NCBI GenBank assembly: GCA_000310025.1
Contig: FN649727.1
Location: forward strand, 4,572,845 to 4,636,844
Direction of reading: 5' to 3'
From: Ectocarpus siliculosus
Taxonomy: Eukaryota > Sar > Phaeophyceae > Ectocarpales > Ectocarpaceae
DNA length: 64,000 nucleotides
This document shows, piece after piece, positions 1-11,300 of this stretch. The position numbers were made by a program, and so were the translations under genes. The stretch's first letter is position 1, and the number at the start of each line of letters is the position of its first letter. Below the pieces are notes generated by a model. It saw nothing but the letters and a program-made list of their open reading frames with translations, made no database searches and was not told the DNA's origin.

Positions 1-552
1 TGCTCGGAGGCCTCGACCAGCTTATTCTGATTCCCTCGTACATTGTACATCAAACCACCTCTCGCTGTCGGTGACAGCGAAACCCATATTTTGCGGTGAA
101 CCCGACCCTGCGTTATTACGAGGGAAAGTTGGCACTACCAGCTCCTTCTCCTTGTCAACAAATACTTGTGTCGTACACTTCGCAACGGATGATGGTCCCG
201 ACCACTACCCAAGAAGTATCTCGCGTGTCGCACCCCCACACCAAGGTAAACTTTTTTCGACGAAAGCATCTCGCAGGTTATGGAGTTATGGGGGGTAGTA
301 CAGCAGTACTCTGGCAAGGGGCACGTCTCATGCCTCATCCAGGAGAAACATGCTCTTCTTCGGGTGCACTTGTGAGCCGTGAAAGGCTGCCTTTGTTCTC
401 GTCGAGGGGGACTGGTGCATGATTGAGATGTGTCGTATCCTGTTTTGCGACTCACGCAAGGGTAAACGTACATCTGCGGCTAGCTCAACGAACTCCGTTC
501 AGTACTTAACCGTTTCGTCTTTTGGCGATCGTGTGCAATTGTGCGGGCACAG
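1..552. other. Left edge, no recognised exon
   Basis: No reading frame here resembles a known protein. Because exon-like sequence begins at 553 after a plausible acceptor, this stretch is probably intron, possibly with an unrecognised upstream exon of the plus-strand gene that follows. Confidence 0.4.
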
Positions 553-1735
553 GACGCGAGAGATGATGGCGGGCCTCGAGACCAGCCGCAACGAGGAGCT
601 CCTCAAGATGCAGCAGGAGGCAAGCCCAAAATACGTGCACATTTGTTGATCGTGCATGATGTAGTACAGGATGGATGCAGATGCAAATGATGTGCCGCCG
701 TGTGTGTACGCGGGTGTGTGTAGTCCACCTGTCTGTTGGAAGAACTTTTAACTCGTTCTCGCCATACCGATGAATTTGTTTTCAGGTCGGCGGTGTTCAC
801 CGGTTGATCTTTGTTCCGAGACCCCTACGAAGACACACTTGCTTTCCGCTGAGGCACTTCGTTGAGCTGTCACCTCTGTAATCCATCATGAATACAAGTA
901 GTCTTCTCGAGTATGTTTTGTGGTGATAGTCGAACAAATGTACAAAGTCTTTCCGGTCTACTGGTGGGGAGCCAACGCGCTACAGTACGAGTGAAAACAC
1001 GTGGCGGCAATCTGTGACTCTGGGCTCGTTCCTCCTGTCATGACGTGGTAGGATGTAGAGTTGACAAAGCGGGATGGTTTGGAGGAAGAACAAGGAGGAC
1101 GGGGTTTCAGGACGGTGTAGTTGTCTCCGATGTAAGGCTTTTGGCAAGATTACCGTGTGCATGAGATACACCTAAAATCTGCGCTTTCACCCGTTGCGCT
1201 GACAGTTTTGTTTCTTTACCTTTCATCTTGAGGGTGGGGTGTCAATAGGTACGTAGAGATAGCTGTGGAACACAGAGGAACTGTTTGGCGACAAAACATG
1301 TGACACGAGGCTCGTTAGCACGTAGGGCTATGCACAGACATCAGCAGAATTCAACACGGTGCGCATTTCAACCAATTGGCTTCTACTCTTACCGGAAAAC
1401 ACATGCACGCTCCCACAGCAGATGGTTCTACCGGCACCCACTCAAGCCCGCTGCTTGTGTTTGTGCCCCCCGGTCTCATTGGTCGACATCACGTGCCCAC
1501 CCCCTCCCTGTCTACGCTGGGCACCTAGATCACAGCGGAGGACAACAAGTTCCGCGACGCATGGGCAGCAGTGAACCAGTCTGCTCTCGGAGGAGGAGGA
1601 GTGGGCGTGGAAGAACGCCTCCTGGAGGAGCTAGCTAGCCTCCAAGCACAGAAGGCGGCGGAATTGCCCGACGTAGACTTCACCGATGCCAACAACAAGA
1701 GGCGAGAAAATGATCGTCGTTATCGTGGTTGGTAG
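553..1735 (+). CDS. C-terminal exons of an unrecognised coiled-coil-like protein (partial)
   Basis: Two exons are proposed: 553-619 and 1529-1735. The first follows a gcacag acceptor and encodes a charged helical segment containing ETSRNEELLKMQQE. The second follows cacctag, encodes ITAEDNKFRDAWAAV and a Gly run, then LLEELASLQAQKAAELP, and ends with RRYRGW and TAG. Both are in phase 0, so they join without a shift. The donor at 620 would be GC rather than GT (AG|GCAAGC), a form also needed in two better-supported genes of this window. The combined tail is rich in Glu, Leu, Gln and Lys and looks helical. I do not recognise the family. The start lies left of the window or in an unseen exon. 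The last exon is the more secure of the two. Confidence 0.45.
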
Positions 1736-4292
1736 ATGTTGAATTTGCCGCGTAACATGAAACCGACGTATCCCATACATTTGTGTTGCATCAATGCCAA
1801 CTACCTTGGATTTCGGGTACTGTCGACATGAGTCGCGCGGCGGTAGCTTTCCAGGACATTGGCGGGGCCTCTAGCCCGCTGCGCAACCCCACAAAGGGCT
1901 AAGGCTGTAGCGGAGACGACAAGACCCTACGGTACAGCAAGCAAAGATGTTCGAAAAATCATGCTTATGGTTAGGGATAGGGTCTGCATACCCCCTCCCT
2001 GTTCTATTTCCTCATCAACCTTATTTCTCGCGAAGGCGGTCCGTACTGTAGGGCGGGAGAGCAATTGTACGCACTTCGCAGACCAGGCGAAGGCCATGAG
2101 CAATGGAACCCTTGGAGGTAGCATGCCGTCGGTAGAACTACGATTTTCATCTCGCGAAACTCTTCATTGCATGTGCATACGCTAATCCGAGAAAAAAACG
2201 GTCCCATTTTTATGGCTTTCAAGACATATTACTTGAGCTATATATTTGGCAAGTAATTTATCTGTCAAAAACAATCCCTTTGCCTTTTCATGATTTTCCC
2301 CTGCACCAGAATGGATTATGTTGCCGTGGGAACTGCATGCCCTCATCGCCCGTTGCACGTATGTCTTATACGACGAGAAACGGGAAACTGACCGATCCGA
2401 TGCTCACCCTCCACCCCCAACTGTTGGTTGGTTTTCCCTTTAAACCCGCGTCTCATCCCATTTCACGCAGACTTGCCCAGGAATACGACCAGCCGTAAGG
2501 GAAAAGCAGTGCAGCTTCGGAATAGGATGAAATCTGCCTAGAGAAAAGGGAGCAGAGAGATGAGAAGAAAGATGGAACCCTGGGTTCAGCGATGTTTGGC
2601 TACTATCGACTCCGGTACGAACGCTGTCGGATGGTGGTCGTCTCGACGACGATACGCTCAGGTTTCGCGCCCTTCCGCCGAGCCGACTACGTAGCACCAT
2701 GACCACCATTCTCTCCGCCATCCACAACTGCAACCGACGTTGCACGATGCACAATCAAGGGCGTTCAAGAACACGATTAGGAGGGGTAGGGGCGTGATAG
2801 CTGAGTGGGGCGGGAGACAGTCACGTTTCTTTTGTTGGAAATGGAGACGAACCGTTCAATAGGGCGAAAATACGGCAGCTCACAGTGTTCTTTTGCACAA
2901 ATAGTGTGTCTTCTTCACTTGGCTACTGTAGGTCCGCTCTCTCGTTAACTTCGGTACTGTGGTGGTGGCTTGTCATATGTGTATGCACATGTGTATCTGT
3001 AGTCGTGTCTACTGTATAGTGCTGCGCTGCTCTGGTGCACGCGTCCAGCAGTGCTAGGGTGAGAGGGAACAAACAGTGGGAAAGGCGTTGTGGTGCAAGA
3101 GGGAGCAAACAAAGATCAAAGTTGAGGAGTAGCAGGTGGGATCCATGTGAGGTGCACGGCATAGTAGAGATAGCTGGAATATTCGTAGAGTACTCTTGCC
3201 AATCAAAGACTTACATATTGCCAATAAGACATGTTCTTGCTCATTGCAACAGAACGTCTTGCCGCCTGGCGTGGTGGTAGGGAGCGGGGGAATGATAAGA
3301 GGAGGTTAGAAGGCCAACCGGTGATCACGACACGTGTTGTCCAATGCTCTCGGGGAACAACTTATGCCGATCGGTCGAAGTGACCGCAAGGTACTGCCCC
3401 TCTCGCTGCCGTGGCCCTCCATGACCGCATTGATTGATTTGGCAAGGTTGTTGCGTTTGTTACAGTGTTTGCACACCTGGGATTTAAAGCACCATTGGCA
3501 AATGCGGAATGTAGTACCTTCCAGAAGTTGTTGTCACCAGTCCTATCCTCAAGCGTACGTCGGTGTTCTTAGCCGTTTTCTGAGGGATGCATCATGTAGA
3601 CACCGACGCGATCAACCCGTAGAAAATACCACACACAAACAACTACTTTTCTGTGTTGCTGGTCGCGAATTCTCCATTCTACAACTACAGCTTTTGGGTC
3701 ATGCGTATGAGGGTGCACCTTGCAGCAAAAGACCGGATGATGAACGTTTAACCATAAGCCTTCCCCTCTCTGCCAGGTGGCGTCTTCCTCCCCTCCTTTT
3801 TGGAAACGCCACAAGTCCGTAATAGTGATTATCGTTTGTGAATTGCAAAAGCCAAAAAAACGATGGTTTGAAAAGAGGTTGAGTTTCTCCAAACAAAAAA
3901 AAGGCAACGAAACACTGCTGCTATCGTACCAACGCACCAGCAGGAGCCGATGTCTCAACGTCTCAATAGCTACACAAGTATTTCAGATTGGAGGCGAGGC
4001 TAGGGAGGCGAGGCTAGATCTTACAAAGAGAGGGAGAGGGGGCGAGCATATTTACCGACGGAACCCTGGCGCCCATCGTACATCATTTCGGCCTATCTGC
4101 TGCTTCTGGGTGGCTGGAGCGATCGCCTGGCTGTGTTCCTTCCGGACATATTTATAAAAATTGAGGGTGGCGTGGGTGGGAAGACGACAACACTAGCTCC
4201 CGCAGCAGAATGTCCTAAACCAGCAGCTGGCAGAGTGTTGTCCAATCGTACGTCTAGCAGTCCCTGTGCTCCAGCACTGCTGATGCTCCAAC
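1736..4292. other. Intergenic, no recognised gene
   Basis: Open frames here (for example 3334-3822) show no family motif and no consistent splice structure. A short direct repeat of ggcgaggctag lies near 3991-4017. The right end, roughly 4020-4292, may belong to the 3' end of the adjacent retroelement, but no terminus could be fixed. Confidence 0.5.
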
Positions 4293-4481
4293 GTGATCGA
4301 GCGCAAACGGAATGTCCTGCGGGCAGCTGCCTTATCTCGGTGCGCATGCCTCCTCTCCTGCAAGCACGCAGACATACTCTTTGCCATATAATATAAATGC
4401 CCACTCCTTCTACCAACTCCAATAAACACCAATTTCAGACTCCTCCCCCCTTTGGTAGGATCCATCTGAAATATTCGCTTT
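4293..4481 (-). repeat. 189-bp direct repeat, copy downstream of the recombinase
   Basis: This copy is identical over 189 bp to 6012-6200. Similarity stops abruptly on both sides. In element orientation its upstream edge is 4481. It carries an AT-rich motif (ccatataatataaatg) that could act as a TATA-like element on either strand. Confidence 0.9.
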
Positions 4482-4744
4482 ATTGTATTTTCCGAAGTGT
4501 CATTTTTATTATTATTTCCCACGAAGTCTGAAAGGTAACTCTCTGGCAAATAACGAGGGGGCGACACCGGTCGCTTCCCTCTCTCATCCAGAATCCAAGT
4601 TCCCTTTCACGTCAACTGGCTGGGCCTAACAAAATGTCGTCTCAGTATACCGAGATCCCCAATGGTACTCTACCATTGACATCCACCAACATCGACGTTT
4701 AGTGGGACGGCATTCTGTCTCCCTTGCCCGTACCTTCGTATATG

Positions 4745-5869
4745 CTAACCCTCCTTCTGCTCCTTCCATCCCTTTGCTAGTTTACGGGATACTATGTCTA
4801 CGTCCACCATATTGTTCCGAGTATATATCTTGTACGTACCGGACCCTTCCTTCCATCTACCCTCTCTCTGTATAATTCTATCCGGTACGTCTCCTCCCGC
4901 TGCCAACGTGGTGGCGGCCCCGATCCTCAATGAATGCAAGCCAACCTGTCTCGGGTCGCCACCTACCTTCTCCACAATCTGGCGAAGGGCGCTAAGAGCT
5001 TTGGAATATCCCCAAACCTTAACCGACCTGCTCCTACTGCAACGAAACGAGCACAGAGGGGCGTTCTCAGGCAAAGCCAGATGGCACGCCATCAATTCCA
5101 CCAACACCGCCACGGCACCGCCACCGGCGCCAATCTGAGAACTCGGGCCTCGTGCGACATCGCGCACTCGTGTAACGTGCGCCCCCATTTCCGACTGATC
5201 TCCCTTGTGGCCACGAAACCGAACCCGGACACCCGTAGCCTTGTGCCAGTGCAACGGGGTTAACACGTGCTCCCCGTCGAAAGACTCGACGTCGCTCCGC
5301 CGCAAACAATGCACCTGGTGGCAGTGTCCCGACATCGTGGCAAAAATCTCATCCGAACGCGCCACCAGAAAATACGACAACGCCAAGCATAGCCATAGGA
5401 CCCGACCGCCCGTCCCCCACAACGCCGTTAGCTGCTGGCCCTCCAGCAGCGTCTCCCACGAGACGGGAACACGACTCCGACGTTTCGTACCCACTCGAAC
5501 GTGGGCACGCGCAACACCCAACAAACTCCGTTTAATGAGAGGCGTACTGGTCGGCAACTCGACCTGCCTATCGACTCGATGAAAATACTGTACAGCGGCG
5601 AGCTTGCCGGAAATGGTCGGTGCAACGTTACCCTTATCCGCACAACACCACGCCACAAACTCCATGAGTGCTTGTCCCAGTACCGCATCGTCCGCCTCTC
5701 CCGAGAGGTACTCCGACGCGCCAATTAACCCGCGAAAAGCACACCAAGCCCGCCAACCCGACAGGTAAGTTCTTCTAGACGACTGCGCAACTGACTCGCG
5801 GACGTACTCGCGGCTAAGACGCCGGTACAAAGATCGGCGACCTCCGGGTCCAAGACCTGTTGGCGCCAC
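4745..5869 (-). CDS. DIRS-type tyrosine recombinase (YR)
   Basis: This is an uninterrupted 374-codon frame. The tyrosine-recombinase catalytic set is visible: the first Arg in SYFLVARSDEIF, the HxxR box in GLHSLRIGAATT, a Trp in the His/Trp position (REGRWKEGSG), and the nucleophile Tyr in TYKIYTRNN. The HSLRIGAAT form is typical of DIRS-family recombinases, which integrate the circular cDNA of these retroelements without making target-site duplications. The frame overlaps the RNase H frame by about 145 bp, as DIRS ORFs do. There is no ATG near the 5' end (the frame opens on GTG), so translation would need an alternative start or frameshift. It may be intact enough to act in trans, but this is inference. 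Confidence 0.9.
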   Translation of the reverse strand: MAPTGLGPGGRRSLYRRLSREYVRESVAQSSRRTYLSGWRAWCAFRGLIGASEYLSGEADDAVLGQALMEFVAWCCADKGNVAPTISGKLAAVQYFHRVDRQVELPTSTPLIKRSLLGVARAHVRVGTKRRSRVPVSWETLLEGQQLTALWGTGGRVLWLCLALSYFLVARSDEIFATMSGHCHQVHCLRRSDVESFDGEHVLTPLHWHKATGVRVRFRGHKGDQSEMGAHVTRVRDVARGPSSQIGAGGGAVAVLVELMACHLALPENAPLCSFRCSRSRSVKVWGYSKALSALRQIVEKVGGDPRQVGLHSLRIGAATTLAAGGDVPDRIIQREGRWKEGSGTYKIYTRNNMVDVDIVSRKLAKGWKEQKEG

Positions 5870-6011
5870 GCGACATTGGGACGGGACAGGCGAAGGTGTG
5901 CGTCAATGGTCTCAGGCTCCCATCGTGAAATACCGTCTGCAATCGTGTTATCGACACCCTTCACATGAGCCGCCTCAAAGCACCACCCACTACCCATCTC
6001 CAAACAACCGA
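5725..6011 (-). pseudogene. C-terminal remnant of a DIRS RNase H domain
   Basis: The frame contains HVKGVDNTIADGISRW, matching the end of retroelement RNase H (H..G..N..AD..SR), and then an extension to a stop at 5725. It reads upstream without a stop into the 189-bp repeat, but the RT and the RNase H active-site core are missing. The overlap with the recombinase frame is retained. It is a truncated coding remnant and not a functional enzyme. Confidence 0.82.
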
Positions 6012-6200
6012 GTGATCGAGCGCAAACGGAATGTCCTGCGGGCAGCTGCCTTATCTCGGTGCGCATGCCTCCTCTCCTGCAAGCACGCAGACATACTCTT
6101 TGCCATATAATATAAATGCCCACTCCTTCTACCAACTCCAATAAACACCAATTTCAGACTCCTCCCCCCTTTGGTAGGATCCATCTGAAATATTCGCTTT
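6012..6200 (-). repeat. 189-bp direct repeat, copy at the element's 5' edge
   Basis: This copy is identical to 4293-4481. The outer boundary at 6200 borders unrelated sequence (cccctcgccc), so it is the likely 5' terminus of the element. The inner boundary at 6012 is fused directly to the RNase H remnant. Confidence 0.9.
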
Positions 6201-6842
6201 CCCCTCGCCCCTCGCTACATGAGGACCACGAATCACGGACGGACGGACACGAAAGATCGCGCGTCTCACCTTGGATACTGCTATAGACCTATGTAGTCTA
6301 GTCTACAACACAACCTCTGCTTACACGCCCCAATGGTGACACGAAAATACAGCCTTAGAGCAAGACGCGTACCCGTGGGTAGTGTTCACCACACGTCTTC
6401 GTTTGCTGCCAGAGGGGGCGCAAAGGGTGCGGAGAAACAACACTGGTTACTCTGTACACAGCAGTTGATTCGTAAGAGACAGCAGGGTGATGTTCGATGT
6501 TTCTGTATCTTCGGCAGTGGGTCAAGGGAAGTTCTTGTCTGTGCACGGTAGATTAGCAGAAAATGTTGAGGATGTCGGAGGCTATGGTGCGTGTGGCGCA
6601 TGTCGACAAGCTACATTGACGGCAGCATGAGGTGGGTGCACACGTGCACAAATTTGAGCGGATTATCTCGCCCCCGTTCCCCCTGAAAGTGCACAGAGGC
6701 GTGAACCTCAATCCGCGGCACCCCCTTCCTCCCGCTTCTCGCTCAATCACTCAATCCGCCGCAGACACAACTGGCACAGCGCACGCAGCGTCGACATAAC
6801 TGGCTATTCGTGATTCTGTCTCACGTGGAAAGGATAGAAACC
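6201..6842. other. Region between retroelement and reductase gene
   Basis: No gene is seen. It must hold the promoter and 5' UTR of the reductase starting at 6843. No convincing TATA box was found. Confidence 0.5.
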
Positions 6843-8328
6843 ATGGCGGAAACTGTTGGATTCATCGGACTGGGTGAGTACGTTTGGCAGTTTCTAGGAG
6901 AGGCGGCGCGATCTTGTGCTCTCATTTCGCTCTCTTGGTAATTCTATTTAGTGCCGGCCCACGCGAACATGTTGGAGAGCATGACGCGACACCCTTGCTG
7001 CAGCTGCTGCTGCTGCTGCACTGAAAACAGCAGGGTGAGAGAGCCGCGCGCAACTCACCCGCGAATGCAACGACATCACACTACCACCCAACTTCCCGCG
7101 CGAGTCCGAACTTGGCTCAGGACTACTGCTGTGTTTGCAGTGCAAATGCTGCTGCGCACACCTCTATGCAGGTCCTTGTTTTTCTTTTTTGCTGACTGCT
7201 GTTGTCACGCTCCGCACCAAATCCCGCCCCCTCCTCTCGCCATGTTGCACACCTACGCACGCATCGCGCCCCCGCGGCCGCCGCAGGCATCATGGGCCAG
7301 GGAATGGCTTCCAACCTGGCTAAGGCCGGCGCCAAGGTGGTGGTGTGGAACCGCAGCGAGGGGAAGCGGTCGGCGTTCGTCGCCGAGCACGAGGGATGTT
7401 CCGCCGCAGCTTCCCCGAAGGAGGTCGTGGAATCGTGCGAGCTAACCTACCTCATGCTCTCTGACCTCGAGGCTTCCAAGTGAGAAAAACACGATGATCG
7501 CAGGCGCGCATGGAATAGGGAGGGGGTGTAGACAGCAGTCTGGTGTGACTGCTGCAGTGTTTAGTAATCCTTTGTTGTTCTTCGACACGGGTATATATTG
7601 TACAGTAGTGCTTTTACAGAAACGGCGGGTTCAAGAAAAAAAAAACGCGGGCCGTTTTCTCTCTGATTTACCCCGCATCAACATGAGCGTGGACACCTTG
7701 ATCACGATGTGGTGGATGTTCGACCACGGGATTCTGTGCTTTGTTTGTTTGCTTCGTTGATATGCATACCACTTTGTAACTTGTAATAGGACGGAGGAAT
7801 GCCGTCGTGGAAGGTCAATGTCCAAACACATGAGTGATGGAGCTTCGTGGCGTGTTATACATGTACAGCGATGGAACATGGGCCGTGGCACGTTATACTA
7901 CCGCCGGTTGTAACGGTTGCATGTGTGGCTGCTGCTGCTGTTGGTGTCTTTGCACTGAAAATCGTTTTGACCTTATCCGTGTGCCTCTTCATCTTGCGTT
8001 CTCTTCAAGGCAAACAGAACGAAGTTCTTAGTCCAGTCCATTACAAATAACATGGCCATCGTACAAAACTCAGTAAAGCCCCCGACACTGTAGCTGCCCC
8101 AAAAACCTGAAATCTCACGACAAAACAGAAAACGACAGCCTAGAGCAGGTGGAAAGCAGAGCCTATTGCCCCATCCCTCGGGAGCTGAATTGCAAAATTG
8201 AAGGAGCTGTCCTCGCGCCCCCAGAATTCGGCGCCGGCGAGTGTTCGTAGTCGTACTCGGCGTTTGGTTTCTTTGGCCAGGCCAACCCCGCTCCGCATCC
8301 TGCCGATGAGAAAAGCACCTATGTAGAG

Positions 8329-8376
<48 letters not shown>

Positions 8377-11300
8377 GACGTCCTACCACCACGACTGCCT
8401 TTCTCCCTCGTTCCTATATGGTTCATGCTTGTCCTTGCGTAAACGGCCGTAGCCGCTACAACCACTGACGGCTGCGCTTTCACCTCTCCTTGTGTTTACT
8501 GTCACGCCGATCTCTCGAGACCAGGTCCGTGTACGAGGGCGAGGACGGGGTGTTGGCCGGAGTGTCGGAAGGAAAGTGCCTCGTCGACTGTGCCACCCTC
8601 ACGCCAGAACACATGGTGAGCCGTGATGACTTGGCCAGGCGGTTCTGGTACCAGTTGTTTGGAGTGCATGTATGGAACAGTGCAGCACACGGAGAGGAAG
8701 GCTGTGGCCACGTGCTCAAGGTTGAAGGTTCGAAGAGCTCGCTAATGGTCTGCCGGCGTCATAACCGAACTCCTTTTCCTTTCCCCCATGGCTGAAACAA
8801 CGGAAAGTCTCAATCATGGGGATGCATGACCGGTCGTGCTTCGTCTTGATCACTGCACCTCAGCTGTTTTGGTGACTAAGGCTGGCCCGAAATCGAACCT
8901 TCGGTCGCCGGCATCTGTCGGTCGATTTCTGATTTTGGGTGCAACAGTTGTGGTAGTGTGCAGCAAGCCCTGGAGCTTCTCGCCGAAGCTCTGGAAATCT
9001 TTCGAAATCTTGACAGGGACTATTTACGTCCTGCCCTAAAAAATCACCATTTTCCGGATGCGAAATTGTCGCTTGAATTGTTTTCTGCGTGGCTCTGCCG
9101 TACAAATTTTGCGTGTTGTTCGGGGCAAGTTGCCTGGGTTAGGTTGTTGGCGTTCGGGAAACATATGGACCACAGCCCTTGTTCGATGAAGACCAAGCTT
9201 CCACCTCATAATTATTCCGTATTCCTCTGTCTTCTCCGTATGATTTGTTGTTGTTGTTGTTGCAGCAGTTTCGATCGTTTCCCTCTTTTGATTTGCTTGG
9301 AGGGACGAAAACGTGATTCGATCCGTCCGAGCTGCCTTTGTGAGTACTTTGTCTTGTTGTATGTTTTCGATCACGTCTCTTTTCTTGAACGGTCCCCCTG
9401 CCACCTGTTCTTTCCTTTCATCGTGCAAAATGACTACGCCATCAGACGAGCCTCTCGGAGCGTGTCCAGGCGAAGGGCGGCGTTTTCCTCGAGGCTCCCG
9501 TGTCGGGCAGCAAGGGCCAGGCCGCTGGGGTGAGCGGTGTTCCAATTTCATGCTGCCATCTTCACGTTTGAAGCTCGTTTTTACTGTAACTCTGTCCCGC
9601 CCCTCTTCAACATCTATCATACATGGCAAGGAAGCGAGTGTGGTGTCTATTTTTTGTGCCTGGCAGCCTCCAGGCGTTGAAGTCTCCCGGTTGCCGCCGT
9701 TTTTCATGCCGGAAATTCCATCCCATCCCATCCCATCCCACCCCCATCCTTTCCATTTCCGTCCCTTCAGGTACCGTACCTTTTCTTCTTGTCCTTGCCT
9801 CGCCCCCCTCCAATGTTTTGACGAAACCAAAACCAACAACACGCGCACAGGGTACCTTGATTTTCCTCTGCGGTGGAGACGAGGCTCTGTTCAACCGGGT
9901 AAAGGAATCGATGGAAGGGGACGGGGTCACGATGGGGAAGGCAGCGCACTACCTCGGGGCTGTCGGTACGGGCTCCAAGATGAAGCTGGTCGTGAACATG
10001 ACCATGGGCACGATGATGAACAGCTTGGTGAGTCGAGAGTGCGTGGCCATGAAGGCTGTCGGTGTGTGGAGGGTAGGGGTGCGAGCGTGGCTTGTGCGTT
10101 CTCTCCGTGCTTTTGGTGTGTTTCTTCGCTGAAGCACACTTGTCAATGATGATGAAATTTCATGGTGCGAGGGGGGGCGGCTTGTAGAATCTCCATGTTT
10201 GCTCTCTAGGATTTGGGAGGACGCAAGCTCGCGTATGCGATCGCCGCGTTGACACGGTTACCAGGATGCAATCTTTGGGACAGGTTATTTTTTTTAGAGT
10301 GTTACCGCCAATCTCGTACGTCCCCCCAGCCCTTGCTCCCTACCTCCCGCTCGCTGGTCTCACCCCACCCACTCTGTTTTTTCTAAGGCAAAGGGCTGAG
10401 ACGTTGGTCGTCTCTGACGCAGGAGTAGGAATGGCACCTCGCATCAAGCACTAGTGCCTGGTAAGCTGTAAGGTGACCCTCACGACGACGACGAGCAGTA
10501 AAATTAGTTCTCCTCCCCCCCCCCGGTCCTCCGGAGGACGCGTGGCCAGTGGTCTAACTGCTAAGGCATGCAAAACACGAGTACCCCCTCCCCCCCCCCC
10601 ACCTTATTCTCCTACTTGTCCTGTCTCCTTCCGCGGTCGTCTTTCGTGTCAGACGGAGGGGATCGCGCTTGCCCAGGCGGCGGACCTTCCGGCAGACAAG
10701 CTTCTGACGGTGCTGGACCAAGGGGCGATGTCCAACCCAATGTTCAGAATGAAGGTATGCATACCGACGAATAAAAGGCGTTCTGAAGACGGCGGTCGTC
10801 CTATGTATATGGCGGGTGAAAATGGCTGGTATAGTTGTAACAATCAAGTTATTCACATTGAATAAGAGCGGCTGCCCCATGTTAAGCGGTTATTATCAGC
10901 TACCCCGCCAATGCCTTCGTCTGGGACCCCCACTGCACTCAATCCTGTCGTGGTTGGTGCGAAGTAACGAAAAGAGTCGTGTGAATTTTATTTATGTATT
11001 TACCAGGCATTTGCATGTTTGGTCTACAGGTTTTTCGCACGTTTGTCTATAGTTTTTTTCTTTTTACTACATAGAGACGTCGGGAGCTCGAACTCCTGAA
11101 GTACGGCGTGTGGCGTAACTGCTGTTCGTTGAATGTGGCTGGAGACAAGAGGGTGTGTTGGCTGCAGTTCCCCCCATGGTGCAAGAGGATGTACAATCGC
11201 TCCGTCAGATTGATCGACATGCGGTACTTCGAAACATGTGAACGTCCACCGCGAGAATTGCACCTCTGATGTACACCACCCTGGCGCCGCTTCGTTGCTT

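Larger units (their letters stand above)
4293..6200 (-). mobile_element. Internally deleted DIRS/PAT-like tyrosine-recombinase retrotransposon
   Basis: On the minus strand the order is a 189-bp repeat (6200 to 6012), the end of a ribonuclease H frame, an overlapping tyrosine recombinase frame, a non-coding spacer, and a second identical copy of the repeat (4481 to 4293). An RNase H frame overlapping a recombinase frame is the classic DIRS arrangement. Direct rather than inverted repeats recall the split direct repeats of PAT/Ngaro-type members. Gag, reverse transcriptase and most of RNase H are absent, because the first repeat joins straight onto the RNase H tail. The element was therefore probably shortened by an internal deletion with a breakpoint at 6011/6012. 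Identical repeats point to recent origin. The outer 3' end, below 4293, is not defined. Confidence 0.8.

Noticed and set aside
3334-3822. 162-codon plus-strand frame
   Set aside because: No recognisable motif, no splice context, and overlapping antisense frames of similar length.
4093-4422. Open frame inside the left 189-bp repeat
   Set aside because: The same translation occurs in both repeat copies and has no domain. It is a by-product of the repeat.
9036-9848. 270-codon minus-strand open frame
   Set aside because: It covers reductase exon 4 and the flanking introns in antisense, with no family motif.
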